A DNA stretch of 64,000 bases from Polaromonas vacuolata (GTDB taxonomy: Bacteria > Pseudomonadota > Gammaproteobacteria > Burkholderiales > Burkholderiaceae_C). Position 1 is the stretch's first letter; the number at the start of each line of letters is the position of its first letter. The stretch covers positions 1,731,501-1,795,500 of the forward strand of contig NZ_CP051461.1 of NCBI RefSeq assembly GCF_012584515.1, in the 5' to 3' direction. A program made the position numbers and the translations under genes. Below are positions 7,815 to 16,553 of this stretch, in pieces. The notes beneath the pieces were generated by a model. The model worked only from the letters and a program-made list of their open reading frames with translations. It was not told the origin of the DNA and did no database searches.

Positions 7815-10268
7815 ATGAACGCACCTCTAGACGTATCCTTTTTCAATCGTGCCGCCAAGCCGATCTCCAGTTACCGCAAATACTGGGCCGCCCGCTTCGG
7901 CACCGCCAAATTTTTACCCACCACCCGCGCCGAAATGGATGCGTTGGGTTGGGATAGCTGCGACATCATCATAGTCACCGGCGATGCCTACGTGGACCAC
8001 CCTAGCTTTGGCATGGCTGTGATTGGCCGTATGCTGGAAGTGCAGGGTTTTAGGGTCGGCATCATCGCCCAACCAGATTGGCAAAGTGCAGACCCTTTCA
8101 AGGTTCTGGGTAAACCTAATTTGTTTTATGGCGTCACCGCTGGCAATATGGATTCCATGATCAACCGCTATACGGCTGATCACAAAATTCGTCACGACGA
8201 TGCCTACACACCCGGCGACTTGGGCGGTAAACGGCCAGACCGCGCGGCCTTGGTGTATTCGCAGCGCTGCCGCGAAGCCTATAAAGAAGTACCAATTATT
8301 TTAGGTGGCATCGAAGGCTCGCTGCGCCGCATTGCGCATTACGACTACTGGTCTGACAAAGTCAGGCGCTCAGTGGTGGTCGACTCCAAGTGCGATTTAC
8401 TGCTGTATGGCAATGCCGAGCGTGCGATTGTTGAAATCGCGCACCGTCTTGCCGCTCGTGAGCCAATCGCCAACATGACGGATATACGCGGCACAGCCTT
8501 CATACGTCGCAGTGGTGACGAGACTGCCAACGGTTGGTTTGAGATTGACTCGACCAGCGTTGACGAAGTCGGCCGCGTCGAGGCCCATGTGAATCCGTAT
8601 TTAATGATTTCCGACGTTGCCAAAGAGCAGGGCGTTACTTGCGCCCGCGAAGACGAGGCAGAAGCGACGGCCACTGCGGCTGAGCAAGCCAGTGGCGCAA
8701 TTAACATTGTTGTGCAGAAAATGCCCGCCAAGGCAGCGCTTGCCGCCGTCGATTTAGGCAAGAACATCAAGCCTTTGACTTTTGTGCCAAACCCTAGTTT
8801 GCCGTCTATGCAAGGCCGCATCAAAGTACCGCCGCGCGACCGTTCTGTGATTCGTTTGCCGTCTTATGAACAGGTCAAAAGCGACCCTGTGCTGTATGCC
8901 CACGCCAACCGTGTGCTGCACCTTGAGACCAATCCTGGCAACGCACGTGCACTGGTTCAAGCCCACGGCACTGGCGTGACAGCACGTGATGTGTGGATCA
9001 CCCCACCACCGATTCCACTGACCACAGCCGAGATGGATTACGTGTTTGACCTGCCTTATGCCAGATCACCACATCCAAGCTACGCAGACGAAAACGGTAG
9101 CCACGACCACAGCACCAAAATTCCGGCTTGGGAGATGATTCGCTTTAGCGTGAACATCATGCGCGGCTGTTTTGGTGGTTGTACTTTCTGCTCTATTACC
9201 GAGCATGAAGGCCGCATTATTCAAAGCCGTTCAGAAGACTCGGTGATTCGTGAGATTGAAGCCATACGCGATACCGTCAAAGGTTTTACCGGTGCCATTT
9301 CTGATCTAGGTGGACCAACTGCCAATATGTACCGCATAGGTTGTAAGTCGCCAGAGATAGAAGCGGCTTGCCGCAAACCGTCTTGTGTTTATCCGGGTAT
9401 TTGCTCTAATCTCAACACCGACCACAATCCGCTGATCAAGATGTACCGACGGGCGCGTGCGCTCAAAGGTGTGAAAAAGATATTGATCAGTTCTGGTCTG
9501 CGCTATGACTTAGCGGTGCAAAGCCCTGAGTACGTCAAAGAACTGGTGACCCATCATGTGGGCGGTTATCTCAAAATTGCACCAGAGCATACCGAGCAAG
9601 GCCCGCTGACAAAGATGATGAAGCCGGGTATTGGCAGCTACGACAAGTTCAAACAGCTGTTTGAAAAGTTCAGCTTAGAAGCCGGTAAGAAACAATATTT
9701 GATTCCATACTTCATCGCCGCCCATCCAGGCACTAGCGATGATGACATGATGAATTTGGCGATTTGGCTAAAGAAAAATGGTTTTCGTGCCGATCAAGTC
9801 CAGACCTTTTACCCTAGCCCAATGGCTTCTGCCACGGCCATGTATCACAGCAACAAAAACCCGCTGCGCAAAGTCACGCGCGACAGCGAAACGGTTGATA
9901 TTGTGCGCGGTGAACGTCGTCGCCGGTTGCATAAAGCATTTTTGCGTTATCACGATTCCAAGAATTGGCCGTTGCTGCGCGAAGCCCTAAAAGCTATGGG
10001 CCGAGCTGATTTGATTGGCAATGGAAAACACCATTTAATACCCACGTTTCAGCCCATCGCTGACGGTGGTTATCAAAGTGCAAGACGCAAGAACTCGACT
10101 ACAACTGCCTCAAGCCCAGTGACTAAAGGCCGTTTGTTGACCCAGCATACCGGTTTGCCGCCGCGTGATAACGGATCAGCTAAGCCGGCTAAACCGGTTG
10201 CAGCATCTGGCAAGCCTGCATCAAACCAAGTGCGAAAAAGTGTCAAACCGGTGCTTGGACAGCGTTAA
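7815..10268 (+). CDS. ygiQ: YgiQ-family (UPF0313) radical SAM protein
   Basis: Large protein of 817 aa. The N-terminal UPF0313 domain precedes a radical SAM core with the [4Fe-4S] motif Cys-Phe-Gly-Gly-Cys-Thr-Phe-Cys (C-x3-C-x2-C) near residues 452-459, followed by Ser-Ile-Thr-Glu-His-Glu-Gly-Arg as in all YgiQ proteins. A cluster of further cysteines ([12 protein letters not shown]) is typical of the family. The last 60 or so residues are Lys/Pro/Ser-rich and low-complexity. A four-cysteine pattern suggests iron-sulfur chemistry, but the reaction catalysed by YgiQ is not established. Start ATG at 7815 has only a weak AGGCAG upstream. Monocistronic, with a terminator hairpin after it. Confidence 0.9.
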   Translation: MNAPLDVSFFNRAAKPISSYRKYWAARFGTAKFLPTTRAEMDALGWDSCDIIIVTGDAYVDHPSFGMAVIGRMLEVQGFRVGIIAQPDWQSADPFKVLGKPNLFYGVTAGNMDSMINRYTADHKIRHDDAYTPGDLGGKRPDRAALVYSQRCREAYKEVPIILGGIEGSLRRIAHYDYWSDKVRRSVVVDSKCDLLLYGNAERAIVEIAHRLAAREPIANMTDIRGTAFIRRSGDETANGWFEIDSTSVDEVGRVEAHVNPYLMISDVAKEQGVTCAREDEAEATATAAEQASGAINIVVQKMPAKAALAAVDLGKNIKPLTFVPNPSLPSMQGRIKVPPRDRSVIRLPSYEQVKSDPVLYAHANRVLHLETNPGNARALVQAHGTGVTARDVWITPPPIPLTTAEMDYVFDLPYARSPHPSYADENGSHDHSTKIPAWEMIRFSVNIMRGCFGGCTFCSITEHEGRIIQSRSEDSVIREIEAIRDTVKGFTGAISDLGGPTANMYRIGCKSPEIEAACRKPSCVYPGICSNLNTDHNPLIKMYRRARALKGVKKILISSGLRYDLAVQSPEYVKELVTHHVGGYLKIAPEHTEQGPLTKMMKPGIGSYDKFKQLFEKFSLEAGKKQYLIPYFIAAHPGTSDDDMMNLAIWLKKNGFRADQVQTFYPSPMASATAMYHSNKNPLRKVTRDSETVDIVRGERRRRLHKAFLRYHDSKNWPLLREALKAMGRADLIGNGKHHLIPTFQPIADGGYQSARRKNSTTTASSPVTKGRLLTQHTGLPPRDNGSAKPAKPVAASGKPASNQVRKSVKPVLGQR

Positions 10269-10335
10269 ATTTTGAATTAAGTGGGTCGGGTAAAACGAGT
10301 GGTTTTGTAGTCAAAACGCGTTTATTTCGAACTTT

Positions 10336-10371
10336 AAACGGGCTGCACAATCATTTTGTTCAGCTCGTTTT
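10336..10371 (+). terminator. Probable rho-independent terminator after ygiQ
   Basis: Inverted repeat with arms AAACGGGCTG (10336-10345) and CAGCTCGTTT (10361-10370), one G-U pair, a 15-base loop and a short T-run. It sits about 70 bases after the ygiQ stop. The T-tract is weak, so efficiency is uncertain; the flanking A/T pairs would let it work in either direction. Confidence 0.5.
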
Positions 10372-10433
10372 GCTGTGAGGTGTATTAAAAATTTTTCATA
10401 TAAGACGCTGTGGCTTACAACGTGTGATTCGCG

Positions 10434-11324
10434 TCACGCGGGGCCATCAATATTAGCTAAGAAATCCGCTAAGTTATTGGCTGAATCTCCAAAGTGCTCA
10501 TCGAACAGATCTAATTCTGGGTGGGTAAAGTAGTCTTGCAACTTATTCTCAAGCCTTACTCTGTGAGAGATTCTGTGCACGTCTGCTCGCTCTTTTTGCG
10601 AGATAAGCAGGTAACCGCGCTCGGCATCGATCAAGGTATCAATTTTTTTTGCTGGTAGCAAAGAAAGAGCCCTGCCTATATTGGGCAAAATATGTTCTGT
10701 TGAGCGCTCGATAACTGGGATTATTCTTTTGGCTTCTTTCACTTGCGCAGGAAAAACGATGATCAGCATATCTTTGATCAGACTGTCTCTGATGTGCCTA
10801 TATTCTTGAAAGATTGATTTTCTAAATGATTCAGAAATAGAAAATTTATTTGTCCCGAGTGAAGAATGCTTTTGAACAAAGCGTAACGCAGCTTTTTCTA
10901 TGTCTTCAAACCTGTTTGTTGCATCCTGTGATTTGACTGATTTTGCAAACGATTCCAGCATTGGGTGCAGATCATAAATAGCATTTTCACGGAGTAATTT
11001 TTTGTAGTCGATTATTTTTTTAAGCTCTTCGACGGAACTGATAATTTGCGGTATTTCTTTTGGTAATTCAGTATTCCATCTGACTACTCTAGCGGCCTTA
11101 ATTTCTTTTTTCAAATTTTGATGCACTATCACCGTATATGCATTTTTATAAACTAACGCTTTTCTGTCTTTAAATTGGTCGTAGGTAGGTTTAATTTTTA
11201 AACTTGATGTTGATACGGATATCGTTTTAAAAATTGAAACAGAACTATCGATTACTTTTGCAGACTCGTCGATAAGAGATAAAACTTGATATTTCGTCAC
11301 CACATTTTTTCTCATATCTTTCAT
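10434..11324 (-). CDS. Unrecognised Lys-rich helical protein, next to IS30; possibly the 3' part of a broken gene
   Basis: ORF of 296 aa that I do not recognise. It is rich in Lys, Ile, Ser and Glu, has no signal peptide or membrane helix, no cysteine and no known motif, and looks mostly alpha-helical. Its DNA is far more AT-rich than its neighbours. The in-frame ATG at 11324 has AAGACAGG with no spacing, whereas a second ATG at 11315 has AGGA eight bases upstream, so a real start is possible. However, the frame is open upstream right to the IS30 end at 11351, and it is in the same frame as the two ORFs beyond the element (12420-13016 and 13047-13517). It may therefore be the C-terminal part of one ancestral protein. 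Likely horizontally acquired; function unknown. Confidence 0.5.
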   Translation of the reverse strand: MKDMRKNVVTKYQVLSLIDESAKVIDSSVSIFKTISVSTSSLKIKPTYDQFKDRKALVYKNAYTVIVHQNLKKEIKAARVVRWNTELPKEIPQIISSVEELKKIIDYKKLLRENAIYDLHPMLESFAKSVKSQDATNRFEDIEKAALRFVQKHSSLGTNKFSISESFRKSIFQEYRHIRDSLIKDMLIIVFPAQVKEAKRIIPVIERSTEHILPNIGRALSLLPAKKIDTLIDAERGYLLISQKERADVHRISHRVRLENKLQDYFTHPELDLFDEHFGDSANNLADFLANIDGPA

Positions 11325-11350
11325 CCTGTCTTGATGGTTTAGTGAGACGC

Positions 11351-12433
11351 GGATTCAAGTCTGAAGTGCAACTTTGAAATTAACCGTACGGGTGGGTGAG
11401 ATGTGAGAGCATCCAAGCTTCCCGACTACCAAGTCAAAGTTGCCCAGAATGATTTACACACACCTCACCCGTGACGAACGTTACCAGATTGCAATCCTCG
11501 TCAAAGCAAACTTCAATCAAAGTGAAATTGCAAAAATGATGGACCGTGATAAATCGAGCATCAGCCGTGAGTTGCGTCGTAACCGCGGTCTACGAGGCTA
11601 TCGCCCTAAGCAGGCAAATGACAAAGCCCAAGAACGTAGACTTGCCTGCGCCAATAGTCCTAGAGTTGCTGACTCGACATGGGCTGTAGTGGAGGAAAAG
11701 TTGGCTGAGGCTTGGAGCCCCGAGCAAATCAGCGGCCACCTCGAAGCTAGCCACCAACCCGGTGTTAGCTATGAGAGCATTTACCAGTACATCTACGCTG
11801 ACAAACGCGCGGGCGGCACCTTGCATAAAACACTGCGTTGCCAGAAGACGCGAAAAAAACGCAGCAGTGGCCGTGAACGGCGCGGCACCATCTCTCACCA
11901 GGTCTCAATAGAACTGCGACCCGACATCGTGCTTGAGCGTGCGCGCTTTGGCGACTGGGAGGCTGATCTGGTGATTGGTGCCGGGCAGAAGCAAGCACTA
12001 GTGACGATTAATGAGCGTGTCTCTCGCTATTCAATAATTTTCCACGTGCCATTCAAAACAGCGCAAGCCGTAGGGGACGCGTTAATCACTTTACTCAAAC
12101 CGTTCGCTCATTGCGTGCACACTCTCACGACTGATAACGGCAAGGAATTTGCCCAGCATGAACGAATAGCTTCTGCGCTGAGTGCAGATTTCTTTTTCGC
12201 CCATCCATACGCCTCGTGGGAGCGTGGGGCGAACGAGAATATGAACGGTTTGATTCGCCAGTTTTTCCCAAAGGGGATGCGCTTTAATTGCATCACCGAC
12301 GATGACATTGCTTTAGCGATGCACAGGCTCAATCATCGTCCTAGAAAATGTTTAGGGTATCGAACGCCGCATCAGGTTTTTATGGAACAGTTAGAGTCCT
12401 ATCAGCATACGGTTGCACTTCAAGCTTGAATCC
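11351..12433 (+). mobile_element. IS30-family insertion sequence, copy 1
   Basis: A 1083-bp element with imperfect terminal inverted repeats: left end GGATTCAAGTCTGAAGTGCA, right end (reverse complement) GGATTCAAGCTTGAAGTGCA, differing at two bases in the centre. It carries one transposase. Both sides are flanked by GC, which is either a 2-bp target duplication (usual size for IS30) or part of the ends. A second copy at 36651-37733 has the same length, the same transposase sequence and the same GC flanks but the opposite orientation. In both sites the target reads GGCG. It lies inside the AT-rich ORF patch and separates two ORFs. Confidence 0.9.
11449..12429 (+). CDS. IS30-family transposase, copy 1
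   Basis: DDE transposase of 326 aa. The N-terminal HTH_38-type domain (about residues 5-50) reads Leu-Thr-Arg-Asp-Glu-Arg-Tyr-Gln-Ile and Lys-Ser-Ser-Ile-Ser-Arg-Glu-Leu-Arg-Arg-Asn. The catalytic core has Gly-Asp-Trp-Glu-Ala-Asp (first D), Thr-Thr-Asp-Asn-Gly-Lys-Glu-Phe (second D), and the glutamate in Glu-Arg-Gly-Ala-Asn-Glu-Asn, the IS30 signature. I chose ATG at 11449, which gives the usual Met-Ile-Tyr-Thr-His-Leu-Thr start; an upstream in-frame TTG at 11440 is less likely. The TGA at 12427-12429 lies within the right inverted repeat. No frameshift or stop, so probably active. Confidence 0.92.
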   Translation: MIYTHLTRDERYQIAILVKANFNQSEIAKMMDRDKSSISRELRRNRGLRGYRPKQANDKAQERRLACANSPRVADSTWAVVEEKLAEAWSPEQISGHLEASHQPGVSYESIYQYIYADKRAGGTLHKTLRCQKTRKKRSSGRERRGTISHQVSIELRPDIVLERARFGDWEADLVIGAGQKQALVTINERVSRYSIIFHVPFKTAQAVGDALITLLKPFAHCVHTLTTDNGKEFAQHERIASALSADFFFAHPYASWERGANENMNGLIRQFFPKGMRFNCITDDDIALAMHRLNHRPRKCLGYRTPHQVFMEQLESYQHTVALQA

Positions 12434-13016
12434 GCCAGATTATTTTTTCTAGTACTGGCCCTAGTTTTTTGAGTTGCTCTTGCGCTATTTTTTGACCGTT
12501 TACATGGCTAAGCGCCCGAAGTTGCGTTGCTGATACAGACTCAACCTTATAGTCGGCTTGTGCTAACTCCTGCCGCTTTAATTGGCTTAAGTAAGATAAT
12601 TTAAGCCGCAATTGTTGCAGCGGGTTGATTTTTTCACTGCTTTGTATGAATAAGCTCAAGCTGTGCTTACACATCATTTCCTTAATGAAGCTCATACTAA
12701 TATTTTGCTGATTAATTTTTACCGGCAAGCCTTCAAGAAAAGTCTCGGTCTTTTCAAAGTATTTGGCATTAAGCAGTAGGTTTTGTATTTTTTTTTCTAA
12801 TATGGAAAACTTTTTTTCAGCACTTGGAGGATTTGTACTTTGTAAAAATTCTTTCAAGCTGGCTAAACATTTATCGTCGTTTATAAGGCTTCTACCCAGA
12901 AGAACTTTTGCTGAACTTAGCACCAGAGCTGGACGCTGCTTCAGGCTCGTTAATGCTTCGTTGATGACTTGAAGATTAAAACGTAGTTCATCAGATAAAT
13001 CCTTATTACCCAGCAT
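12420..13016 (-). CDS. Unrecognised ORF truncated by IS30; middle part of a probable broken gene
   Basis: ORF of 198 aa, unknown function, helical, Leu/Lys-rich. Its last four residues (Arg-Ile-Gln-Ala) and stop come from the right end of the IS30 element, so the native C-terminus has been cut off. The ATG at 13016 has no ribosome-binding site. Upstream it is in the same frame as the ORF ending at 13047, with only ten sense codons after that TAA, and the intervening residues (Asn-Ala-Leu-Leu-Gly-Ala-Gln-Lys) read like protein. The segment Gly-Ala-Gln-Lys-Met-Leu-Gly-Asn-Lys-Asp resembles a later Ser-Ala-Lys-Val-Leu-Leu-Gly-Arg, hinting at an internal repeat. I read it as a decaying gene, not an intact one. 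Confidence 0.45.
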   Translation of the reverse strand: MLGNKDLSDELRFNLQVINEALTSLKQRPALVLSSAKVLLGRSLINDDKCLASLKEFLQSTNPPSAEKKFSILEKKIQNLLLNAKYFEKTETFLEGLPVKINQQNISMSFIKEMMCKHSLSLFIQSSEKINPLQQLRLKLSYLSQLKRQELAQADYKVESVSATQLRALSHVNGQKIAQEQLKKLGPVLEKIIWRIQA

Positions 13017-13046
13017 TTTTTGTGCACCGAGTAAGGCATTGCTGCT

Positions 13047-13517
13047 TTACTTTTGTTCCAGTGGCATTGTGCCAATGCGTGCACGAAGAATCTCATCGAA
13101 ATTGATTTCGCCATATTTCATCAATGGTGCGGCTGCTGTTTGTGCACGATCTATGGCTTCAATGAGATCGTCTTTGTTGTCTGTTTCCAGAGTTTGAAGA
13201 TTTTCGATCAAGCTATGCACATGCTCGCTGCTGCGTTGCAAACTTTGTCTAGAGATGGCGATAGCTCTGGCTGGAGTGGGGTAGATGCTTAGCGCAGTAC
13301 GCAGCGCTAACAATTTAATTCCGTGATTTGCGTTGCTGACTAATTGAGAGACTGGATCGTAACAATTAGTTTGAATGGTTGAGCAGCAGCGGGCACTTAA
13401 ATTTGTGTGCGCTTGTTGAACTTCTCTGGAGTTGAGTGTGCCAGTTGCTGTAGTGGTTCTGAAGACGGTATCTAGTTGTACGTATTTATTAACGTCAGCG
13501 CTATAGCGTGAATTCAT
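13047..13517 (-). CDS. Unrecognised ORF; N-terminal part of a probable broken gene
   Basis: ORF of 156 aa with no family I recognise, predicted helical, three cysteines in the first half. Start ATG at 13517 has GGCAGG two bases upstream, closer than ideal; the frame stays open for some distance before it. It ends in a TAA at 13047-13049 that looks like a nonsense mutation, because the following ORF continues in the same frame. It belongs to the AT-rich patch together with 12420-13016 and 10434-11324, all on one strand and in one frame. No signal peptide is visible. Nothing in the neighbourhood points to a function. Confidence 0.45.
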   Translation of the reverse strand: MNSRYSADVNKYVQLDTVFRTTTATGTLNSREVQQAHTNLSARCCSTIQTNCYDPVSQLVSNANHGIKLLALRTALSIYPTPARAIAISRQSLQRSSEHVHSLIENLQTLETDNKDDLIEAIDRAQTAAAPLMKYGEINFDEILRARIGTMPLEQK

Positions 13518-13694
13518 GACCTGCCAAAATAAAATATTGTGCTTTTTATTCGTAACTTTGGCCTCGCTGATGTTCCGCTTTACTGCCTTCAGTTGTGTGC
13601 AGAAGTAACGGGCTCGGCACTCGATTTTTGATTTTTAAATCCGTATCGGATGAGCGTCGATATTTATCTTTTCGATGGCGTTATCGTGCCATTA

Positions 13695-14657
13695 CTACTT
13701 TGGCAAAGTTTGCAGCGGTATGTCGTGCTCAATCGCTAATGCGTTGAGCATCTCGCAGGTTTTTTGCAGTAACCACTTAGCAATCGCTTGGTGCGTAGAG
13801 GCTTCAAACATAGTGTTGACGTGGGGCCTCTCCAAACCTGCAACCTTGCACAGTCTAGCGGCGAAATGCGGCTCTAACGCTGCAAGCGCAACCCGTCCGT
13901 CTTTGCAGGCATAGAGCTTGTAACCTGCATGGCCACCGCCCACAGGCGCGCCGGTCGCGCTCAAACCCCAGGCCCGTGGCAGTGCTAAATAGCTTGCGGC
14001 GTCAGCAAGTGCCACCTCCATAAAGACGGCTTTACCTCCCCGCTGCATCAGCGCGAGCAGCATGGCTTCGCTGGCCATGAGTGAGCCTGCCATGTCTGCA
14101 TACAAGGTGGCTGGTAAGTTAAGACCGGTGAGTAAATCGGTTTGCGCAAGGTAAGTCAGGTCATGACCTGGCTCTTCTGCGCCAGCGCCAGGCGCGCCCA
14201 CGATTGCGACCTGGCTTAGCTGAGGATGGGTTTTGTGTAGCGATTTCCAGTCCAGACCGAGCTTGCGCAAGGCCGACGGTCTAAAGGATGTGAGCAGCAA
14301 GTCGGCCTTGCTCAGTTCGCGGTGCAATCGTTGCTGGCCCTTGTCACTTTTTAAATCGGCAGTGAGTACGCGCACGCCAAGATGAAGTTGTGTGTAAGCC
14401 TGCGGGTTGTAGCTGCTCATTGGGTCACCACTGATGCCGGGTGTTGCGCCAGTTGGTGTAGGTGGTTCAATTTTGATACAGCTGGCGCCCATGGCTTGGC
14501 AGCGCATTAGCGCGGCTGGTCCGGGTAGGTTGAGCGCAAGGCTCACTATACGCATGCCTTTTAGGAACTTTATTTGTCTCTTTGAGGTCACGGGCAAAGA
14601 GGAGGGGGTCTGGCTAGGTTTGGATGGCATGTATTGGATCATGCCGGGTTTTTTCAC
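13695..14657 (-). CDS. CaiB/BaiF CoA-transferase family III protein
   Basis: Protein of up to 320 aa of the class III CoA-transferase / alpha-methylacyl-CoA racemase family. It has the N-terminal Asn-Leu-Pro-Gly-Pro-Ala-Ala and Gly-Ala-Ser-Cys-Ile-Lys-Ile-Glu-Pro-Pro block (CoA site), Asp-Leu-Lys-Ser-Asp-Lys-Gly, Leu-Leu-Thr-Ser-Phe-Arg-Pro-Ser-Ala, and the likely catalytic Asp in Tyr-Ala-Asp-Met-Ala-Gly. The domain starts at the Met at 14555 (Arg-Ile-Val-Ser), which may be the true start since the first 34 residues do not match the family. Either way it is at the short end of the family, and closest to racemase-type members. It is a single gene; substrate unknown. It could process acyl-CoA esters such as branched or aromatic acids. 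Confidence 0.75.
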   Translation of the reverse strand: MKKPGMIQYMPSKPSQTPSSLPVTSKRQIKFLKGMRIVSLALNLPGPAALMRCQAMGASCIKIEPPTPTGATPGISGDPMSSYNPQAYTQLHLGVRVLTADLKSDKGQQRLHRELSKADLLLTSFRPSALRKLGLDWKSLHKTHPQLSQVAIVGAPGAGAEEPGHDLTYLAQTDLLTGLNLPATLYADMAGSLMASEAMLLALMQRGGKAVFMEVALADAASYLALPRAWGLSATGAPVGGGHAGYKLYACKDGRVALAALEPHFAARLCKVAGLERPHVNTMFEASTHQAIAKWLLQKTCEMLNALAIEHDIPLQTLPK

Positions 14658-14710
14658 TGAGCTAGTGCTTTACTACTTTCTAGTAATTATATTTTGCGCG
14701 GTAATAATTT

Positions 14711-15952
14711 TTAATTAGCGCTACTCACGGTGAAGAAAAATGTGGCCCCACAGTCAGGTTTTGACTCAGCCCAGATTCTTCCACCGTGTCGGCTAATCAC
14801 ACGCGCAGCAGATGCAAGACCCACACCAAAGCCTGCATAACCTTGGGCTGAAGGCAGACGCTCAAAATCAGTGAACAACTCCCGAGCATGCAGCATGTCA
14901 AAACCAACGCCGTTATCTTTGACAAAGAACGCTTGTTGCTTGTCACAAAAGCCGATTTCGATATGGCTGCTCTCCTGTTTTTCGCTGAATTTCCAGGCAT
15001 TTTCAATCAGGTTTTGCATTACCGATTGCAGTAGCCGGCTGTCGCCTCGAACAATTAAATTGTCTTTTACTTTTAATCTGACTTGTCGTTGGGGACTTTG
15101 TCTTTGCAGGCTTTCTAGTATGGCGTTGCTGATTTGGCTAAGGTCAGTCGTTTCAGTATGTAGTTGTGTTGGTGTGTGCATGGCCAAGGACAGCATGCCA
15201 TCGATCAAGCCACTCATCTGTGTCACGCCAGAATGTATACGCGCAAGACACTGCTGAACTTTGTTGTTTTGCTCACCTGTTATCTCTTTAGCTAACAGCC
15301 GACTAAAGCCGTCTATTACGTTTAGGGGAGAGCGTAAATCGTGGGATACGGAGTGCGAAAATGTTTTAAGTGCTACGTTCGATAGATTCAACTCACGCAT
15401 TTGTGACAACAAATTAAAGTTATTTAACGCGCCGGCGGCGAGTTGTGCTAATTCAATTGCGAAATACTCATCTTTGGTGTTAAATTCGCCATCCAACTTT
15501 TCTGAAAGTTGTAGCAAGCCAATATTGACGCCGTCTTTATCTAGGACTGGCACACCCAACCAGCCGAGTTCGCAATGACTGCTCTTGTCATCTGCCGGCA
15601 CGTCAACGTAAGTATCATTTCTGCCCAAACGTATTGGCCTTCCATACTGAGCAACACTCATCTCCAAGTCATGATGAGTCTTTAGGCTTGAGCTTGATGA
15701 CGATTTATCAGAATTTTCAGGCGAATCAGTAGCAATAGCGTTGAAATGGCGTATGCCATCGAAATCTAAAGTCAAACTCAGCTGAGACATTTGCGCGCCA
15801 ATGATGCTAAGGGCTTGATTGACAACTTCTTGCATCATGCTGGTCAAGGTTTTTTGACCAATGATGGAGACTGCAGCTTCGGAGGTGATGAGTAAATGAT
15901 GCAGCTGCGTTTGATCTTCTTTTTTCGCCGTGGCGCGCAAACTGCTGCTCAC
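14711..15952 (-). CDS. Sensor histidine kinase, GAF-HisKA-HATPase part (5' part frameshifted)
   Basis: In-frame portion of 413 aa. A GAF-like sensor domain covers about residues 20-180, a HisKA dimerisation domain has the H-box Ser-His-Ser-Val-Ser-His-Asp-Leu-Arg-Ser-Pro near residue 204, and a HATPase_c domain has the N-box Leu-Ile-Glu-Asn-Ala-Trp-Lys-Phe-Ser, G1 Asp-Asn-Gly-Val-Gly-Phe and G2 Gly-Phe-Gly-Val-Gly-Leu. The GTG at 15952 is a formal start only: the frame is open upstream to about 16140 and encodes the rest of a PAS/PAC domain (Glu-Glu-Tyr-Arg-Leu ... Tyr-Arg-Trp-Gln-Leu-Ala-Arg), whose first half lies in another frame at 16132-16437. No membrane helix and no response regulator nearby. 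Soluble kinase related to phytochrome-like hybrid sensors; probably inactive or truncated. Confidence 0.75.
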   Translation of the reverse strand: MSSSLRATAKKEDQTQLHHLLITSEAAVSIIGQKTLTSMMQEVVNQALSIIGAQMSQLSLTLDFDGIRHFNAIATDSPENSDKSSSSSSLKTHHDLEMSVAQYGRPIRLGRNDTYVDVPADDKSSHCELGWLGVPVLDKDGVNIGLLQLSEKLDGEFNTKDEYFAIELAQLAAGALNNFNLLSQMRELNLSNVALKTFSHSVSHDLRSPLNVIDGFSRLLAKEITGEQNNKVQQCLARIHSGVTQMSGLIDGMLSLAMHTPTQLHTETTDLSQISNAILESLQRQSPQRQVRLKVKDNLIVRGDSRLLQSVMQNLIENAWKFSEKQESSHIEIGFCDKQQAFFVKDNGVGFDMLHARELFTDFERLPSAQGYAGFGVGLASAARVISRHGGRIWAESKPDCGATFFFTVSSAN

Positions 15953-16131
15953 ATCGGTTTGTAACTGCCAACCGGTTTGCGCTTGTTTGAGCGCATCAAT
16001 GTCAGTTAGCGTGCCATACCAAGAAACGATGTTGCCTTGCGTATCGTGATTCGGTACTGCACGTGCGAGTTGCCAGCGGTAAACGCCTGGTTTGCAGAAA
16101 AGTCTATATTCCTCAGAGAAAATTACACCGG

Positions 16132-16437
16132 CTAAATATCTTTTACTTTGAAAAGCAAGTATTTTTGCCTGTCATCCGGATGCACCAGATCAGCCAGCCC
16201 ATGCTTTAGAGCCAGAACCACCGGTTGGCCTGTGATGTTCGTCCATTGCTCGTTGATGAAATTAATGCTGCCATTCGCGTTAGCCACATACACGATGTGC
16301 GGCATGGCTTGCGCTAACTGTTCGAAATCAAGATGGGACGGATAGGTTAGTTTCAGCGGCCACATTTTCAAGGTGACACTGCTGCGCCGAAAATGTTTGA
16401 ACATACAAGCCTTTGACGGGATTTCCGAGGCCTTCAC
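16132..16437 (-). pseudogene. N-terminal PAS fragment of the histidine kinase, separated by a frameshift
   Basis: ORF of 101 aa whose second half is the first part of a PAS domain: Ala-Met-Pro-His-Ile-Val-Tyr-Val-Ala-Asn-Ala-Asn-Gly and Asp-Leu-Val-His-Pro-Asp-Asp-Arg-Gln. It stops at TAG shortly after, while the second half of the PAS/PAC domain continues one frame over from about 16145 into the kinase. Adding a single base in the CTTTTC stretch at about 16149-16155 restores a PAS with the usual spacing of 19 residues between Asp-Asp-Arg and Glu-Tyr-Arg. I infer a one-base deletion (or a sequencing error). Together 14711-16437 would encode a PAS-GAF-HK protein of about 575 aa. Confidence 0.7.
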
Positions 16438-16553
16438 TTTGTTTCTAGGCCTTTTCCATCCTTGATTATTTGTAACAAAACTGCAACGAATATTTGTAAT
16501 TTGTAGTTACATTCTGCACAAATATTTGTCAAATATCTATTCAACGAAAGTAC

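Noticed and set aside
11349..11350. Certain 2-bp target duplication for IS30 copy 1
   Set aside because: The GC is found on both sides of both copies, so it may be part of the ends; cannot be decided.
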